Assembly (NCBI GenBank): GCA_947625125.1
Contig: CANQNF010000011.1
Location: 1-64,000 of the forward strand
Origin: an uncultured Clostridia bacterium
GTDB lineage: Bacteria; Bacillota; Clostridia; Oscillospirales; Ruminococcaceae
DNA length: 64,000 bases
Direction of reading: 5' to 3'
Below the pieces are notes generated by a model. That model saw only the letters and a list, made by a program, of their open reading frames with translations. It was not told the origin of the DNA and ran no database searches. Shown one piece after another: positions 35,896 through 46,106 of the stretch. How positions within the stretch are numbered: position 1 is the stretch's first letter; every line of letters starts with the position of its first letter. The position numbers and the translations under genes were made by a program.

Positions 35896-36735
35896 TCATA
35901 TTTCAACTGTTCCCTCAAAAGCGGTCTCGGCGGGACCCGTCATCATGACGTTGTAATCGTCCGAAATGACAATTTTCAGATCCCCGCCCAGAAGCTTCAC
36001 GGTTATCTCTTCGCCTGCTTTGGCAAGTCCTTTTTTAACGGCCGCAGCCGCAACGGCGCACGCCCCCGTTCCGCATGCCATGGTCTCGCCGCTTCCGCGT
36101 TCCCAAACCCGCATGGAAAAAGTATGCCCGTCGATTATGTTTACAAATTCGGTGTTCACGCGTTCCGGGAAAACCGGGTCGTTTTCAAAGTCCGGCCCGA
36201 TCTTTTCAAGCTCAAGGGCCTTTATATCCTCGTCGGTGAAGATAACGCAGTGAGGATTCCCCATCGATACTGCGGTCTCATGCCATACTATGCCGAATTT
36301 TTCGGCCGGACGGTCTATCATCTGCGGCTCATCATATATCGCGGGGATATTTTTGCAGATAAACTCGGCCTTTCCCATATCTACGGTGACGGTTTCGACC
36401 TGCCCGTTTTTTACATGCAGATCGAGAGTTTTAATGCCCGAAAGCGTTTCGAGCGTGACAGTGGTCTTTTTCGTAAGGCCCTTGTCGTAGACGTATTTTC
36501 CGATGCAGCGCGTGCCGTTGCCGCACATCTTTCCCTCGCTGCCGTCGGCATTGAACATCCTCATCCGAAAATCCGCGACCTCTGACGGGCAAATAAGAAT
36601 AAGCCCGTCGCCGCCTATTGAGCGCCGCCTGTCGGAAAGCCTGACAGAAAGCTCCTCGGGATTCGGAACGTTTTCTTCAAAGCAGTTTACGTATATGTAG
36701 TCGTTTGCTATGCCGTGCATTTTTGTGAATTTCAT
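35896..36735 (-). CDS. dapF: Diaminopimelate epimerase
   Basis: A 279-residue epimerase interconverting LL- and meso-DAP. The two catalytic cysteines are in GKMCGNGTRCIGKY (about residue 73-79) and ETMACGTGACAVAAAAV (about 218). N-terminal KMHGIANDYIYVN is also typical. It follows lysA by 8 bp and provides meso-DAP both to LysA and to the MurE encoded in the division cluster. Confidence 0.95.
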   Translation of the reverse strand: MKFTKMHGIANDYIYVNCFEENVPNPEELSVRLSDRRRSIGGDGLILICPSEVADFRMRMFNADGSEGKMCGNGTRCIGKYVYDKGLTKKTTVTLETLSGIKTLDLHVKNGQVETVTVDMGKAEFICKNIPAIYDEPQMIDRPAEKFGIVWHETAVSMGNPHCVIFTDEDIKALELEKIGPDFENDPVFPERVNTEFVNIIDGHTFSMRVWERGSGETMACGTGACAVAAAAVKKGLAKAGEEITVKLLGGDLKIVISDDYNVMMTGPAETAFEGTVEI

Positions 36736-36743
36736 ATTCTCTC

Positions 36744-38042
36744 CTATCTGTCAAGGCGAATGAGGTCGTCGAGGCTCTCTCGCTCTACCGCAATATATTC
36801 CGAGCCGTCCTCTTTGATGACGACCACCGCCGGGCGGCCTATCCGGTTGTAATTTGAAGCCATCGAGTAGTTATACGCCCCCGTCGTCAGAACGGCCACG
36901 GTATCGCCCCTGCCTATGTCGTCGGGGAAAAGGCAGCCGGGCTGGACGATGTCTCCCGATTCGCAGCAACGGCCCACAAGGTCTGCCGGGAAGTCCGCTT
37001 TTTTGTCGGCCTTGTTCGCGGTGAGGACGGTGTATTTTGATTCGTAAAGGGCGTATCTCGGGTTATCGGTCATGCCCCCGTCTATCGATACATAATTTTT
37101 GTAGCCGGTGATTTTTTTGACCGAGCCGACGGTGTAAAGCGTGACCCCCGAGTCGGCGACTATGCTCCTGCCGGGTTCTAACCGCAACGACGGAACGCTT
37201 ATCCCGAGCCTTTGGCAGATATTTTCTATCTCCCGGGAAAGCTCCCTTATATTCGACGGGATGTCGAGCTCGCCCTGGCCCTCGTAATATTTTACGCCGT
37301 AACCTCCGCCGAGGTCTAAAATTTCCGCCTCGCAGCCGGTATGCTCCTTAACGTCCTTAATAAACCCGAGCATTACCGCCGCAGCCCTTTTGAACACGTC
37401 CGAGTCAAAGACCATCGACCCGACGTGACAGTGAAAGCCCTTTAAATCGAGGTTTTTCTTTGAAAGAGCAAGCTTTGCGGCCTCAAGAGCCTGACCGGTC
37501 TCGACGGCTACGCCGAACTTGGAATCGACCTTGCCGGTCGCGACCTCGTCGTATGTATGGGGGTCTATTCCGGGCGTGACCCGCAAAAGAATTTTTTGCT
37601 TCACGTTCATCTTTGCGGCGATTTCGTCGAGCGCGTCTATTTCCTCAAAATTGTCGCAGACAAAATATCCCACTCCGCACTTTATCGCAAACTCTATATC
37701 GCCGTCGGTCTTGTTGTTGCCCTGAAAATAGGCTTTTTCCATCGGAAAGCCCGCCTTGTACGCGGTGTATATCTCTCCGGGCGATACGACGTCGGCTCCG
37801 AGGCCCTCCTCGTTTATGATTTTGTAGACAGCTTTGAACGAGCATGCCTTTGAAGCGTATACCGCCGACGAATCGGGGCAGGCAATGCCGTCGAGGGCGG
37901 TCTTGTAAGCCCGGCATTTTTTTCGGATGGTGCGCTCGCTCATCACATAAAGAGGCGTGCCGTATTTTTCGGCAAGCTCTGTTAAATCCCTGCCGTCAAG
38001 CGTAAGACGGCCGTTTTTTATATCTAAGCTCTCGTATAACAT
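36744..38042 (-). CDS. lysA: Diaminopimelate decarboxylase
   Basis: A 432-residue fold-type III PLP decarboxylase making lysine from meso-DAP. Visible motifs: AVYASKACSFKAV (PLP lysine), HCHVGSMVFD, ILDLGGGYGVKYY, LEPGRSIVADSG and RCCESGDIVQPG with the active-site Cys of the partner subunit. It starts 11 bp after the end of dapA on the same transcript. Confidence 0.95.
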   Translation of the reverse strand: MLYESLDIKNGRLTLDGRDLTELAEKYGTPLYVMSERTIRKKCRAYKTALDGIACPDSSAVYASKACSFKAVYKIINEEGLGADVVSPGEIYTAYKAGFPMEKAYFQGNNKTDGDIEFAIKCGVGYFVCDNFEEIDALDEIAAKMNVKQKILLRVTPGIDPHTYDEVATGKVDSKFGVAVETGQALEAAKLALSKKNLDLKGFHCHVGSMVFDSDVFKRAAAVMLGFIKDVKEHTGCEAEILDLGGGYGVKYYEGQGELDIPSNIRELSREIENICQRLGISVPSLRLEPGRSIVADSGVTLYTVGSVKKITGYKNYVSIDGGMTDNPRYALYESKYTVLTANKADKKADFPADLVGRCCESGDIVQPGCLFPDDIGRGDTVAVLTTGAYNYSMASNYNRIGRPAVVVIKEDGSEYIAVERESLDDLIRLDR

Positions 38043-38053
38043 AGCTGTCTCCC

Positions 38054-38938
38054 TTAAATAAGATTTTGTTCTTTCATCAGCTCAAGGAGCGTTTTTTCAT
38101 GCTCGGCTTCCATTTTCGTAAGAGGCAGCCTCAGCTCGTTGTCGCCGTACCCCATCGCCGCCATCGCAGCCTTTACGGGTATCGGGTTCACCTCGCAAAA
38201 CAGCGCGTTTATAAGCGGAAGATACTTAAGCTGCGCTTCCCTTGCGGATTTTATATCGCCGCCAAGCATATCCTTGCATATCCTGTCCGTTTCTTTCGGC
38301 ATGAGATTTGAAAGGACCGAGATGACTCCCTTGCCGCCTAAACTCATAACGGGAACGATCTGGTCGTCGTTGCCGCTGTAAATCGCGAGGTCGTCGCCGC
38401 AAAGCTCGGCAATCTTCGCCACCTGCGAAATATCTCCGCTTGCTTCTTTTATGCCGGCGATCTTTTCATGGGATGAAAGAATTTTAGCCGTTGCGGGAGC
38501 GATGTTGCAGCCCGTGCGGGACGGAACGTTATATAAAATTACCGGCTTCGAGCTTATATCGGCGACCGCCGTGAAGCTCTCTATAAGGCCCTTTTGGGTC
38601 GCCTTGTTGTAATAGGGCGTGACCAAAAGCATGCCGTCGGCGCCGACTTCGCAGGCAAATTTTGTGAGGTCTTTGGCGTACGCCGTGTCGTTAGAGCCGG
38701 TCCCGGCGATGATGGGTACCCTGCCGGAGGCCCTTTTAACGGAAAATTCGATGACGTCGCGGTGCTCTTTATCGGTCAGGGTAGAGCCCTCGCCGGTGGT
38801 GCCCGCGATTACAAGGGCGCTTATGCCCTCGGATATCTGCCAATCAATGAGCCTGCCGAAAGACTCGTAGTCGACAGCGCCGTTTTTGAACGGAGTGATA
38901 AGAGCGGTGGCGGCTCCCTCAAATAAAACCTTTTTCAT
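38054..38938 (-). CDS. dapA: 4-hydroxy-tetrahydrodipicolinate synthase
   Basis: A 294-residue TIM-barrel lyase, first committed step of lysine/DAP synthesis. Motifs are VIAGTTGEGSTL (pyruvate-binding Thr-Thr), ILYNVPSRTGCN (catalytic Tyr), and AGIKEASGD with the Schiff-base Lys. The ATG at 38938 follows GGGAGG by 6 bases; the longer upstream reading runs through the riboswitch expression platform and was rejected. It is the first gene of the operon. Confidence 0.95.
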   Translation of the reverse strand: MKKVLFEGAATALITPFKNGAVDYESFGRLIDWQISEGISALVIAGTTGEGSTLTDKEHRDVIEFSVKRASGRVPIIAGTGSNDTAYAKDLTKFACEVGADGMLLVTPYYNKATQKGLIESFTAVADISSKPVILYNVPSRTGCNIAPATAKILSSHEKIAGIKEASGDISQVAKIAELCGDDLAIYSGNDDQIVPVMSLGGKGVISVLSNLMPKETDRICKDMLGGDIKSAREAQLKYLPLINALFCEVNPIPVKAAMAAMGYGDNELRLPLTKMEAEHEKTLLELMKEQNLI

Positions 38939-38975
38939 GATAACCTCCCAAGAGTTGCGGCAAGTTTTGCCATGT

Positions 38976-39009
38976 AAAAACGCGGCGGCTTGATATGGAG
39001 GCCTCCGCG
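38976..39009 (-). terminator. Intrinsic terminator of the lysine riboswitch
   Basis: On the minus strand CGCGG-A-GGC and GCC-G-CCGCG pair around a short loop and are followed by TTTTTA, about 37 bp before dapA. It is the expression platform of the upstream aptamer. Confidence 0.82.
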
Positions 39010-39035
39010 TAAAGCTGCTCATATGAGTTTTCCGC

Positions 39036-39192
39036 GATAGCTCTCCGCAAAAGCGACAGCGAAACGCCTGTTATTTCGTTCCGCCGGATCGCTTCCCGCC
39101 ACGGAAACGTCCTCGGCAGCCGTCCCTTTCGGCGGCGCGGTCTTTGGCAGACCGTTGCGCACCGCGTACTCTTGACAAGCTGCGCCTCTATC
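39036..39192 (-). promoter_or_regulatory. Lysine riboswitch (L box)
   Basis: Minus-strand leader with the L-box landmarks: GATAGAGGCGC at the 5' side, AAGAGTA, GAAAGGGACGGCTGCCGAGG, AACAGGCGTTTCGCTGTCGC and the closing GGAGAGCTATC that pairs with the 5' GATAG. It lies between a consensus promoter and an intrinsic terminator before dapA, so lysine should cause premature termination of dapA-lysA-dapF-dapL. Confidence 0.88.
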
Positions 39193-39199
39193 TAAGATA

Positions 39200-39228
39200 T
39201 TTATAGCACATCCCGCCGCGATTGTCAA
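39200..39228 (-). promoter_or_regulatory. Promoter of the dap operon
   Basis: Minus strand TTGACA (39228-39223), 17-bp spacer, TATAAA (39205-39200), about 8 bp before the start of the lysine aptamer. Confidence 0.85.
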
Positions 39229-39300
39229 GGGGCAAAGGGCAAAAAGAATGAATAAATCGGAATTTGCGAAAATAAAAAAAGCGGGCTTTTACCTGCTGCC

Positions 39301-39384
39301 GGCGCAGCCCCGCTCCCACTGCCGTGGGAGCAAGCTCCGGCTTCGCCGGAGCTTCGTCGGCCTGCGGCCGACGGGGGCTGCGCC
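39301..39384. repeat. GC-rich cloverleaf element A
   Basis: GGCGCAGCCCC (39301-39311) pairs with GGGGCTGCGCC (39374-39384). Enclosed without any unpaired base are three hairpins: 39312-39331 (8-bp stem GCTCCCAC), 39332-39354 (10-bp stem AAGCTCCGGC, loop TTC) and 39355-39373 (8-bp stem CGTCGGCC, loop TGC). It is intergenic, between the divergent dap promoter and the dtd promoter. Related elements lie at 52.3, 57.2 and 60.9 kb. Confidence 0.9.
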
Positions 39385-39445
39385 CCCGGCAACGCGCAAG
39401 GGTCCGGAACCCCGAGCGCGCCACGCCCGTTTACCCGCGCACGTC

Positions 39446-39474
39446 TTGATTTTCCCCGCAAAAAGATGTATAAT
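39446..39474 (+). promoter_or_regulatory. Promoter of dtd
   Basis: TTGATT (39446-39451), 17-bp spacer, TATAAT (39469-39474), 26 bp upstream of the start codon. Confidence 0.75.
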
Positions 39475-39499
39475 ACCGAAAAAGGCAAAGGAGCAGAAT

Positions 39500-39937
39500 A
39501 TGAAAGCTGTTATACAACGCATGCTGAGGGCGGCGGTCTCGGTGGACGGCGAGGTCGTCGGGAAGATTTCGAGGGGGTATATGATACTTTTGGGAGTAGA
39601 GGCCGGGGACAGCGTCTCCAAGGGTTCGGCGCTCGCCGCAAAAATTTCAAAGCTAAGGATCTTTGCAGATGAAAACGGCAAGACAAACCTGTCGATAACC
39701 GACGTCGGAGGAGAAATTCTGGCGATCTCGCAGTTTACGTTATGCGCAGACTGCTCGCACGGAAACAGGCCGAGCTTTATAGGCGCAGCCCCGCCGGACG
39801 AGGCGAACATGCTCTACGAGAGCTTTTGCGGGAGCCTTGAGGGCCTCGGGCTTCCGGTTCAAAAGGGGATTTTCGGGGCGGATATGAAGATAGATATGCT
39901 CTGCGACGGGCCTTTTACCGTCACACTGAGCATATAG
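39500..39937 (+). CDS. dtd: D-aminoacyl-tRNA deacylase
   Basis: A 145-residue homodimeric enzyme that hydrolyses D-amino acids mischarged onto tRNA. MKAVIQRMLRAAVSVDGEVV, GYMILLGVEAGD, KISKLRIFADENGKTNLSI, the catalytic ISQFTLCADCSHGNRPSF (SQFTL) and GIFGADMKIDMLCDGPFTV (variant of the G-P motif region) are all in place. The start was set at the ATG preceded by AAAGGAG; a longer in-frame reading enters cloverleaf A and is an artefact. Confidence 0.95.
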   Translation: MKAVIQRMLRAAVSVDGEVVGKISRGYMILLGVEAGDSVSKGSALAAKISKLRIFADENGKTNLSITDVGGEILAISQFTLCADCSHGNRPSFIGAAPPDEANMLYESFCGSLEGLGLPVQKGIFGADMKIDMLCDGPFTVTLSI

Positions 39938-39947
39938 GAGGTATTTT

Positions 39948-40286
39948 ATGAACATTCAGATCTACTCGCGGTCGAAGTGCTTCGACTCGAAAAAGGCGGA
40001 GCGCTGGTTCAAGGAACGCCGAATTAAGGTGCAGATAATCGACATAGATTCAAAGGGCCTCAGCCCCCGGGAACTCGACAGCGTCATCTCGGCGGTAGGG
40101 CTGGAGAATCTTATCGACCCGAAGTCGAAGTCGAAAGACGCTATGCTCATGCAGTATCTCGGCAGCAGCGAGCAAAAGCGTGAGAAGCTGCTTGAGGACC
40201 CGAAGCTGCTGAGATCGCCCATTGTTAGAAACGGCCGCCAAGCAACGGTGGGCTACTGCCCGGAAATATGGGAGGGGTGGGGGTGA
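39948..40286 (+). CDS. ArsC/Spx-like thioredoxin-fold protein
   Basis: A 112-residue protein of the arsenate reductase/Spx/YffB fold: MNIQIYSRSKCFDSKKAERW with a single N-terminal Cys where Spx has CxxC, ENLIDPKSKSKDAM, and DPKLLRSPIVRNGRQATVGY with the cis-Pro Arg segment. It is too short and lacks the RPB-binding features needed to call Spx. Co-transcribed with dtd (10-bp gap, GGAGG before the ATG). A role in thiol redox chemistry is inferred from the fold only. Confidence 0.82.
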   Translation: MNIQIYSRSKCFDSKKAERWFKERRIKVQIIDIDSKGLSPRELDSVISAVGLENLIDPKSKSKDAMLMQYLGSSEQKREKLLEDPKLLRSPIVRNGRQATVGYCPEIWEGWG

Positions 40287-40340
40287 GGGGGTACTATTGC
40301 CTGACCATCTCCCTCACCGTATATAAAGTTTATATTCCGC

Positions 40341-40370
40341 AAAAAAGCCGTCAGCTCACGCCGACGGCTT
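40341..40370. terminator. Bidirectional terminator between the ArsC-like gene and gdhA
   Basis: AAAAAAGCCGTC and GACGGCTT form a hairpin with A-run on one side and T-containing tail on the other, between two convergent genes. Confidence 0.8.
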
Positions 40371-40391
40371 CTATATATTCAACCTGCTTGA

Positions 40392-41952
<1,561 letters not shown>

Positions 41953-42041
41953 GGGGATAATTCGCCGCATACATAAAAAACGGCACAGCCGCAGTACGCA
42001 GCCATGCCGAAATTTCATAATTTCATGAATACTTCTTTTTC

Positions 42042-43646
42042 TCAATCATTTACCCAGCTGTCGCCGCCGCAGTTCGGGCAATCCACCTTGCCTCGGCCGT
42101 GGCATTTTGTGCATGTGACCCATCTTTTATGCTGAGTCTTCTGGTTGCCGGTGTAATTCGGCGTGGAGGTGTACTCATAGTGTCCGCCGTCGCCGTCGCA
42201 GCGCGAACATTCGATCTCACCGGCAAAACACTTCGGGCATTTGTACCTGCCCGTGCCGGAACTGCCCGAGCTCGATGAGCTTGACGATGACGAGGACGAC
42301 GAGGATGACGAAGAGGAGTGCTCGCTGTCCTGATACCCGGGCTCGTAGTAGCTGTTGTAGCTGCTTTGAGTGCTTACGTCGCCGTTGTCGACAAATTCAA
42401 TATCGTCGGAGTAGAGTATAGTCAGGCTTATGATATGGTCCTTCGGCCAGTAATGAACATAAAGAATAATGTCGAGATCGTCATATTTGACGTCGTCTAT
42501 CTTTCCCGTTACATGGGTTATGCTGCCGCCCATGTATTTAAGGCCGTAGGTTTCGGAATATTCGGGGGAAAGATACGGGTGATAATCATAGACCTCCTGG
42601 CTGTAGGGGTAGCTGTCGAGAACAAGCTTAACGTATTCGTTGACGCCGTCGATATCATCGTCGTCTCTGAATGAGAAGTGTGTTCCGCCATTGTCGGCAA
42701 TCGTGTATCCCGCCTGATCATGGAAGAAAGCAACGGGGTCGGGAAGCGTGGCCTTTGAGGATTTTGAGGAGGCTGCGGACGAAGTGCCCGAACTCTTTTC
42801 GGGTATGTCAAGGCGCTCGGAATCGGAGGTTATGCTTCCCGCCTTGACCCTGAAATAATATGTGCCGGGATTGAGGCCGGTCAGCTTGTCGGAGGTTTTG
42901 GCGGTAGTGATGAGGTCTATCCATGACCCGCCGGTGAGCTTGAACTGGACGGTATAAGACGTGACCCCGCTGATTTTGTTCCAGCTCAGTGTGACGGTGC
43001 CGTCGCTGCCGGTTTCAATGTCGAGATCCAATTCCTCGTCGTTATCCTCGGGAACGTCGACGCTGACGGTGTTTGAGACGCTTCCCTTGTCGGGGACTAT
43101 CTTAAACGAGTATTTTTTGCCCGCTTTGAGGCCGGACACCGTGACGGCTGTGGACTTGGTCGTTTTCAGGGTTTTGAACGACGATAAGCCGGTGTACTTG
43201 TACTGAATGGTGTATTCGGCCGCGTTTTTGACCTTTGTCCAGCTGAGCTTTATCTTGCCGTCGGTGAGCTTGCCGGTGAGAGTGGGCGCCGTCGAATTCG
43301 TGCCGGTCTTGACGGTTATCTTGTACTCGTCGGGGTCGTCGATATTTGAGTTTGAGATTTTAAAATCATAGCTCATATTCTCGACAAGTCCCGAAATGTT
43401 CACGGCCCTCTTTTGCGTGGTGCCCGCGGATTTATATGTCGAATTCGAGGACCTCTTATAACTGATTTTGTATGTCGCGTCGGAGACCCCGGGCACCGCG
43501 TCCCATTTCAGGCTCACGACCGTTCCGTTGACTTCGGCGGAAATATGCTTAGTGCCCGAAGCCGAGACCGGCGCCGCAAGCGATGTCAGAACAATCGAAA
43601 TAACTGTGACGGCTAAAAGAAAACGTTTTAATGCTGCTTTTTTCAT
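42042..43646 (-). CDS. Secreted FnIII protein with C-terminal DnaJ-like zinc ribbon
   Basis: A 534-residue secreted protein. Residues 1-29 form a signal peptide (FLLAVTVISIVLTSLAAPVSA). Three fibronectin type III domains follow (opening near ISAEVNGTVVSLKWDAVPGV, TLTGKLTDGKIKLSWTKVKN and LDIETGSDGTVTLSWNKISG), then a unique domain (~290-415, YDYHPYLSPEYSETYGLKYM) and a run of about 17 Ser. The C-terminus has DnaJ-type cysteine pairs CPKC, CSRCDGDG, CTKCHGRG and CPNCGG. Such zinc modules are unusual outside the cell. The function is unknown. It is a single gene with its own promoter. Confidence 0.75.
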   Translation of the reverse strand: MKKAALKRFLLAVTVISIVLTSLAAPVSASGTKHISAEVNGTVVSLKWDAVPGVSDATYKISYKRSSNSTYKSAGTTQKRAVNISGLVENMSYDFKISNSNIDDPDEYKITVKTGTNSTAPTLTGKLTDGKIKLSWTKVKNAAEYTIQYKYTGLSSFKTLKTTKSTAVTVSGLKAGKKYSFKIVPDKGSVSNTVSVDVPEDNDEELDLDIETGSDGTVTLSWNKISGVTSYTVQFKLTGGSWIDLITTAKTSDKLTGLNPGTYYFRVKAGSITSDSERLDIPEKSSGTSSAASSKSSKATLPDPVAFFHDQAGYTIADNGGTHFSFRDDDDIDGVNEYVKLVLDSYPYSQEVYDYHPYLSPEYSETYGLKYMGGSITHVTGKIDDVKYDDLDIILYVHYWPKDHIISLTILYSDDIEFVDNGDVSTQSSYNSYYEPGYQDSEHSSSSSSSSSSSSSSSSSGSSGTGRYKCPKCFAGEIECSRCDGDGGHYEYTSTPNYTGNQKTQHKRWVTCTKCHGRGKVDCPNCGGDSWVND

Positions 43647-43723
43647 AATATCTTCCTTTCCGAGAAATTCTGCCGCCTAAAACCCGCGACGGCCTTGCGC
43701 TCCAAGATAATGGTAGTAATACT

Positions 43724-43751
43724 ATTATAGCATAAAAGGGGGAAATGTCAA
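43724..43751 (-). promoter_or_regulatory. Promoter of the FnIII/zinc-ribbon gene
   Basis: Minus strand TTGACA (43751-43746), 16-bp spacer, TATAAT (43729-43724). From here to the mraZ promoter (~240 bp) no gene or clear signal is seen. Confidence 0.8.
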
Positions 43752-43997
43752 TATGGAGGGGGATATTGCCGAAACTGCCACATAAAGAAAACAGAAGTCG
43801 GACGTCAGAACTTTAAGGCGTCACCTATGTCGACGGTTTTGAATTCTAAAAAACGAGTGAGGGATGAACGCTCCTGAAATTATTATGATGGATTCAGAGG
43901 CTTGGATGCCATCCCCTCCCACCCCATTTGTGCACTATTCACAAAATTCGTGTTAAAACTTCTCACAATTTCCTGTGCTCCGATTTTGGAAAAGGCC

Positions 43998-44026
43998 TTG
44001 AAATTTTTCCCGTCAGGTGTTATAAT
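43998..44026 (+). promoter_or_regulatory. Promoter of the division cluster
   Basis: TTGAAA (43998-44003), 17-bp spacer, TATAAT (44021-44026), giving a predicted start near 44033. Confidence 0.82.
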
Positions 44027-44037
44027 TGCGGTATCAA

Positions 44038-44062
44038 GTGGACAAAAGTGCAATTTTGTGGG
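44038..44062 (+). promoter_or_regulatory. MraZ boxes
   Basis: Three direct repeats GTGGA, GTGCA and GTGGG begin at 44038, 44048 and 44058, exactly 10 bp apart, as in known MraZ operators. They lie just downstream of the predicted transcription start, so MraZ binding would block elongation or initiation of its own operon. Confidence 0.78.
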
Positions 44063-44123
44063 AAGATTACCCTGAAAAGTAACCTGCCCACACTAAAACC
44101 GTCTCTGAAAGGAGGGATCTGCC

Positions 44124-44564
44124 GTGGCCGGAAACGTTGAAATGATGAGCGGCGAGCTGCCGTATACCATCGACCAAAAGGGGAGAATGAGCTTTCCTCA
44201 GCGCTTCCGCGATATTTTAGGCGACAGATTCATGCTCACAAGAGGCGCCGACCGCCGACTCGTGGCCTATTCCGAGAGCGACTGGCAGGAGCTGATGTTG
44301 AAAATATCGGCCATGCACGAGGGCAGACAAAAGGAAATTTTAAAGCAGATATACATCAAGGGCGCCATCGCCGTCGAATGCGACAAAACGGGGAGGATAC
44401 TCGTTCCCCAGGCGCTGAGGGAATACGCCGGGCTTTTAAAGGACGTCTACGTCGTCGGCGCGATGGATACCGCCGAGATTTGGGACAAGGCATGCTATGA
44501 GGCGTTCACTCAGTCTATTGCCCCCGAGGAGCTTTACAGCGCTCTCGGAGCGTTGGGAGTGTAA
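44124..44564 (+). CDS. mraZ: Transcriptional regulator MraZ
   Basis: A 146-residue protein with two AbrB-like swapped-hairpin domains (YTIDQKGRMSFPQRFRDIL and VECDKTGRILVPQALREYAG), each with the DxKGR/DKTGR DNA-contacting motif. The GTG start follows AAAGGAGG by 9 bases. First gene of the division and cell-wall cluster, predicted to repress it through the boxes upstream. Confidence 0.95.
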   Translation: MAGNVEMMSGELPYTIDQKGRMSFPQRFRDILGDRFMLTRGADRRLVAYSESDWQELMLKISAMHEGRQKEILKQIYIKGAIAVECDKTGRILVPQALREYAGLLKDVYVVGAMDTAEIWDKACYEAFTQSIAPEELYSALGALGV

Positions 44565-44568
44565 ATAA

Positions 44569-45489
44569 GTGGAATTTGTGCATCTTCCCGTGATGCTCGA
44601 CGAATGCATCGCGGGGCTGAATATAGACCCTGCCGGAATCTATGTCGACGGGACAGCCGGCGGCGGGGGTCATTCTCTCGCCATAGCGGGCAGGCTCACC
44701 ACCGGGCTTTTGGTGTCCGTCGACCGCGACCCCGACGCCATAAAGGCGGCAGGCGAGAGGCTTTACGGCCTTAACGTAAAGCTCGTAAAATCGGACTACA
44801 GAGACGTCGACCGTGTATTAAAGGACCTCGGCATTGACGGCATAAACGGCATGCTTTTAGACCTCGGGGTATCGAGCTACCAGCTCGACAACCGTGAGAG
44901 GGGATTTTCCTATCACGACGACGCGCCCCTCGATATGAGGATGTCAAAAGAGGGGATGTCCGCCAAAGACGTCGTGAACGGTTATTCCTACGAGGAACTC
45001 AGCCGTATCATCTTCGAGTACGGCGAAGAAAAATTTGCAAGATCAATAGCCTCCAATATAGTAAAGAAGCGTGAATCAAAGCCCATCGAATCGACTGCGG
45101 AGCTGGCCGAGATAATCAAAGAGTCGGTTCCGCAAAAGGTTCGGCGGGAGCACAACCCCTGCCGAAAGACTTTCCAGGCGATAAGAATTGAGGTCAACAG
45201 CGAGCTCGACGCGCTTTCGGAAGCCCTGGACAAGGGCTTTGAGGCATTAAAGCCGGGCGGGAGATTTGCCGTGATAACGTTTCATTCCCTTGAGGACAGG
45301 CTCGTGAAGCAGCGTTTTGCGGGATTCTGTCAGGGCTGCACCTGCCCTCCCGAGTTTCCGGTGTGCGTGTGCGGCAAAAAGCCGAGAGGGAAGCTCATAA
45401 CGAAAAAGCCGATAGAGCCGAGCGACGAGGAAACGCGCATTAACCCGCGTTCGCGCTCAGCAAAACTGCGAATAATAGAAAAGCTGTAA
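44569..45489 (+). CDS. rsmH: 16S rRNA m4C1402 methyltransferase
   Basis: A 306-residue SAM-dependent methyltransferase (also MraW): VHLPVMLDECIAGLNID, GIYVDGTAGGGGHSLAIAGR (motif I), GMLLDLGVSSYQLDNRERGF, FQAIRIEVNSELD and FAVITFHSLEDRLVK. GTG start directly after mraZ (4-bp gap), with GGGAG inside the mraZ end. Confidence 0.96.
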   Translation: MEFVHLPVMLDECIAGLNIDPAGIYVDGTAGGGGHSLAIAGRLTTGLLVSVDRDPDAIKAAGERLYGLNVKLVKSDYRDVDRVLKDLGIDGINGMLLDLGVSSYQLDNRERGFSYHDDAPLDMRMSKEGMSAKDVVNGYSYEELSRIIFEYGEEKFARSIASNIVKKRESKPIESTAELAEIIKESVPQKVRREHNPCRKTFQAIRIEVNSELDALSEALDKGFEALKPGGRFAVITFHSLEDRLVKQRFAGFCQGCTCPPEFPVCVCGKKPRGKLITKKPIEPSDEETRINPRSRSAKLRIIEKL

Positions 45490-45522
45490 ATATATTTCAT
45501 CCGAGAGAAAGGAGTGACCCTG

Positions 45523-46005
45523 TTGGCACAGCGCGGAAATTTGGCATACGACCTGTCGGTCTACGAGCCTAAAAAGAAGCAGCAGCCCGAGGCCCAGGAA
45601 GCAAGGATAAGCCATAAGAAAAACCCGACCCCGGTCCGCCGGCAGAGTCCCCTGAAGCTTTTCACAAAGGCGGCGTTCATCTTCGGGGTCATGTGCGCGG
45701 TCCTCTACGGAAAGGTCGAGTCCAACTCTCTCTTTAACGAAATTCACAGCTTGGAGCAGGAACTTAAGGACCTTCAGGGCGAGAATATAACGCTTGCGGC
45801 GGAGTATGAGTCGAGGACGTCCTTAAAGAACGTCGAGGACTATGCCGAAAACGTCCTGGGGCTCAAAAAGCTGGACAAGTCTCAGATAGAGTATGTAGAG
45901 CTTCCGGGCGAGAGGGTCATCGAGATCGTCGAGACCGAGCAGAAGAACATCTTCATCATCATAAGGAACAAGATAAACGAGCTCCGGGAATATTTGGGAG
46001 CTTAG
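45523..46005 (+). CDS. ftsL: FtsL-like septal protein
   Basis: A 160-residue bitopic protein: a ~50-residue basic cytoplasmic region, one membrane helix (LFTKAAFIFGVMCAVLYG), then an extracytoplasmic coiled coil (LEQELKDLQGENITLAAEYE) with a leucine-zipper pattern. The TTG at 45523 is preferred because GAAAGGAG stands 8 bases upstream. Position between rsmH and the PBP, and the topology, identify it as FtsL; sequence similarity is weak as usual for this family. Confidence 0.8.
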   Translation: MAQRGNLAYDLSVYEPKKKQQPEAQEARISHKKNPTPVRRQSPLKLFTKAAFIFGVMCAVLYGKVESNSLFNEIHSLEQELKDLQGENITLAAEYESRTSLKNVEDYAENVLGLKKLDKSQIEYVELPGERVIEIVETEQKNIFIIIRNKINELREYLGA

Positions 46006-46106
46006 TCAAATACAATATAGCATATGAAAAAGTTGGGCTCTAAGGTTCACGAGGCGGTCCAATTTTTTCCGTATGTGGGTGCTGAAAAATTCGGGAGGCG
46101 TGAGTT

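Noticed and set aside
38939-39199. T-box leader upstream of dapA
   Set aside because: No T-box sequence or specifier loop pattern found; the landmarks fit the lysine riboswitch instead.
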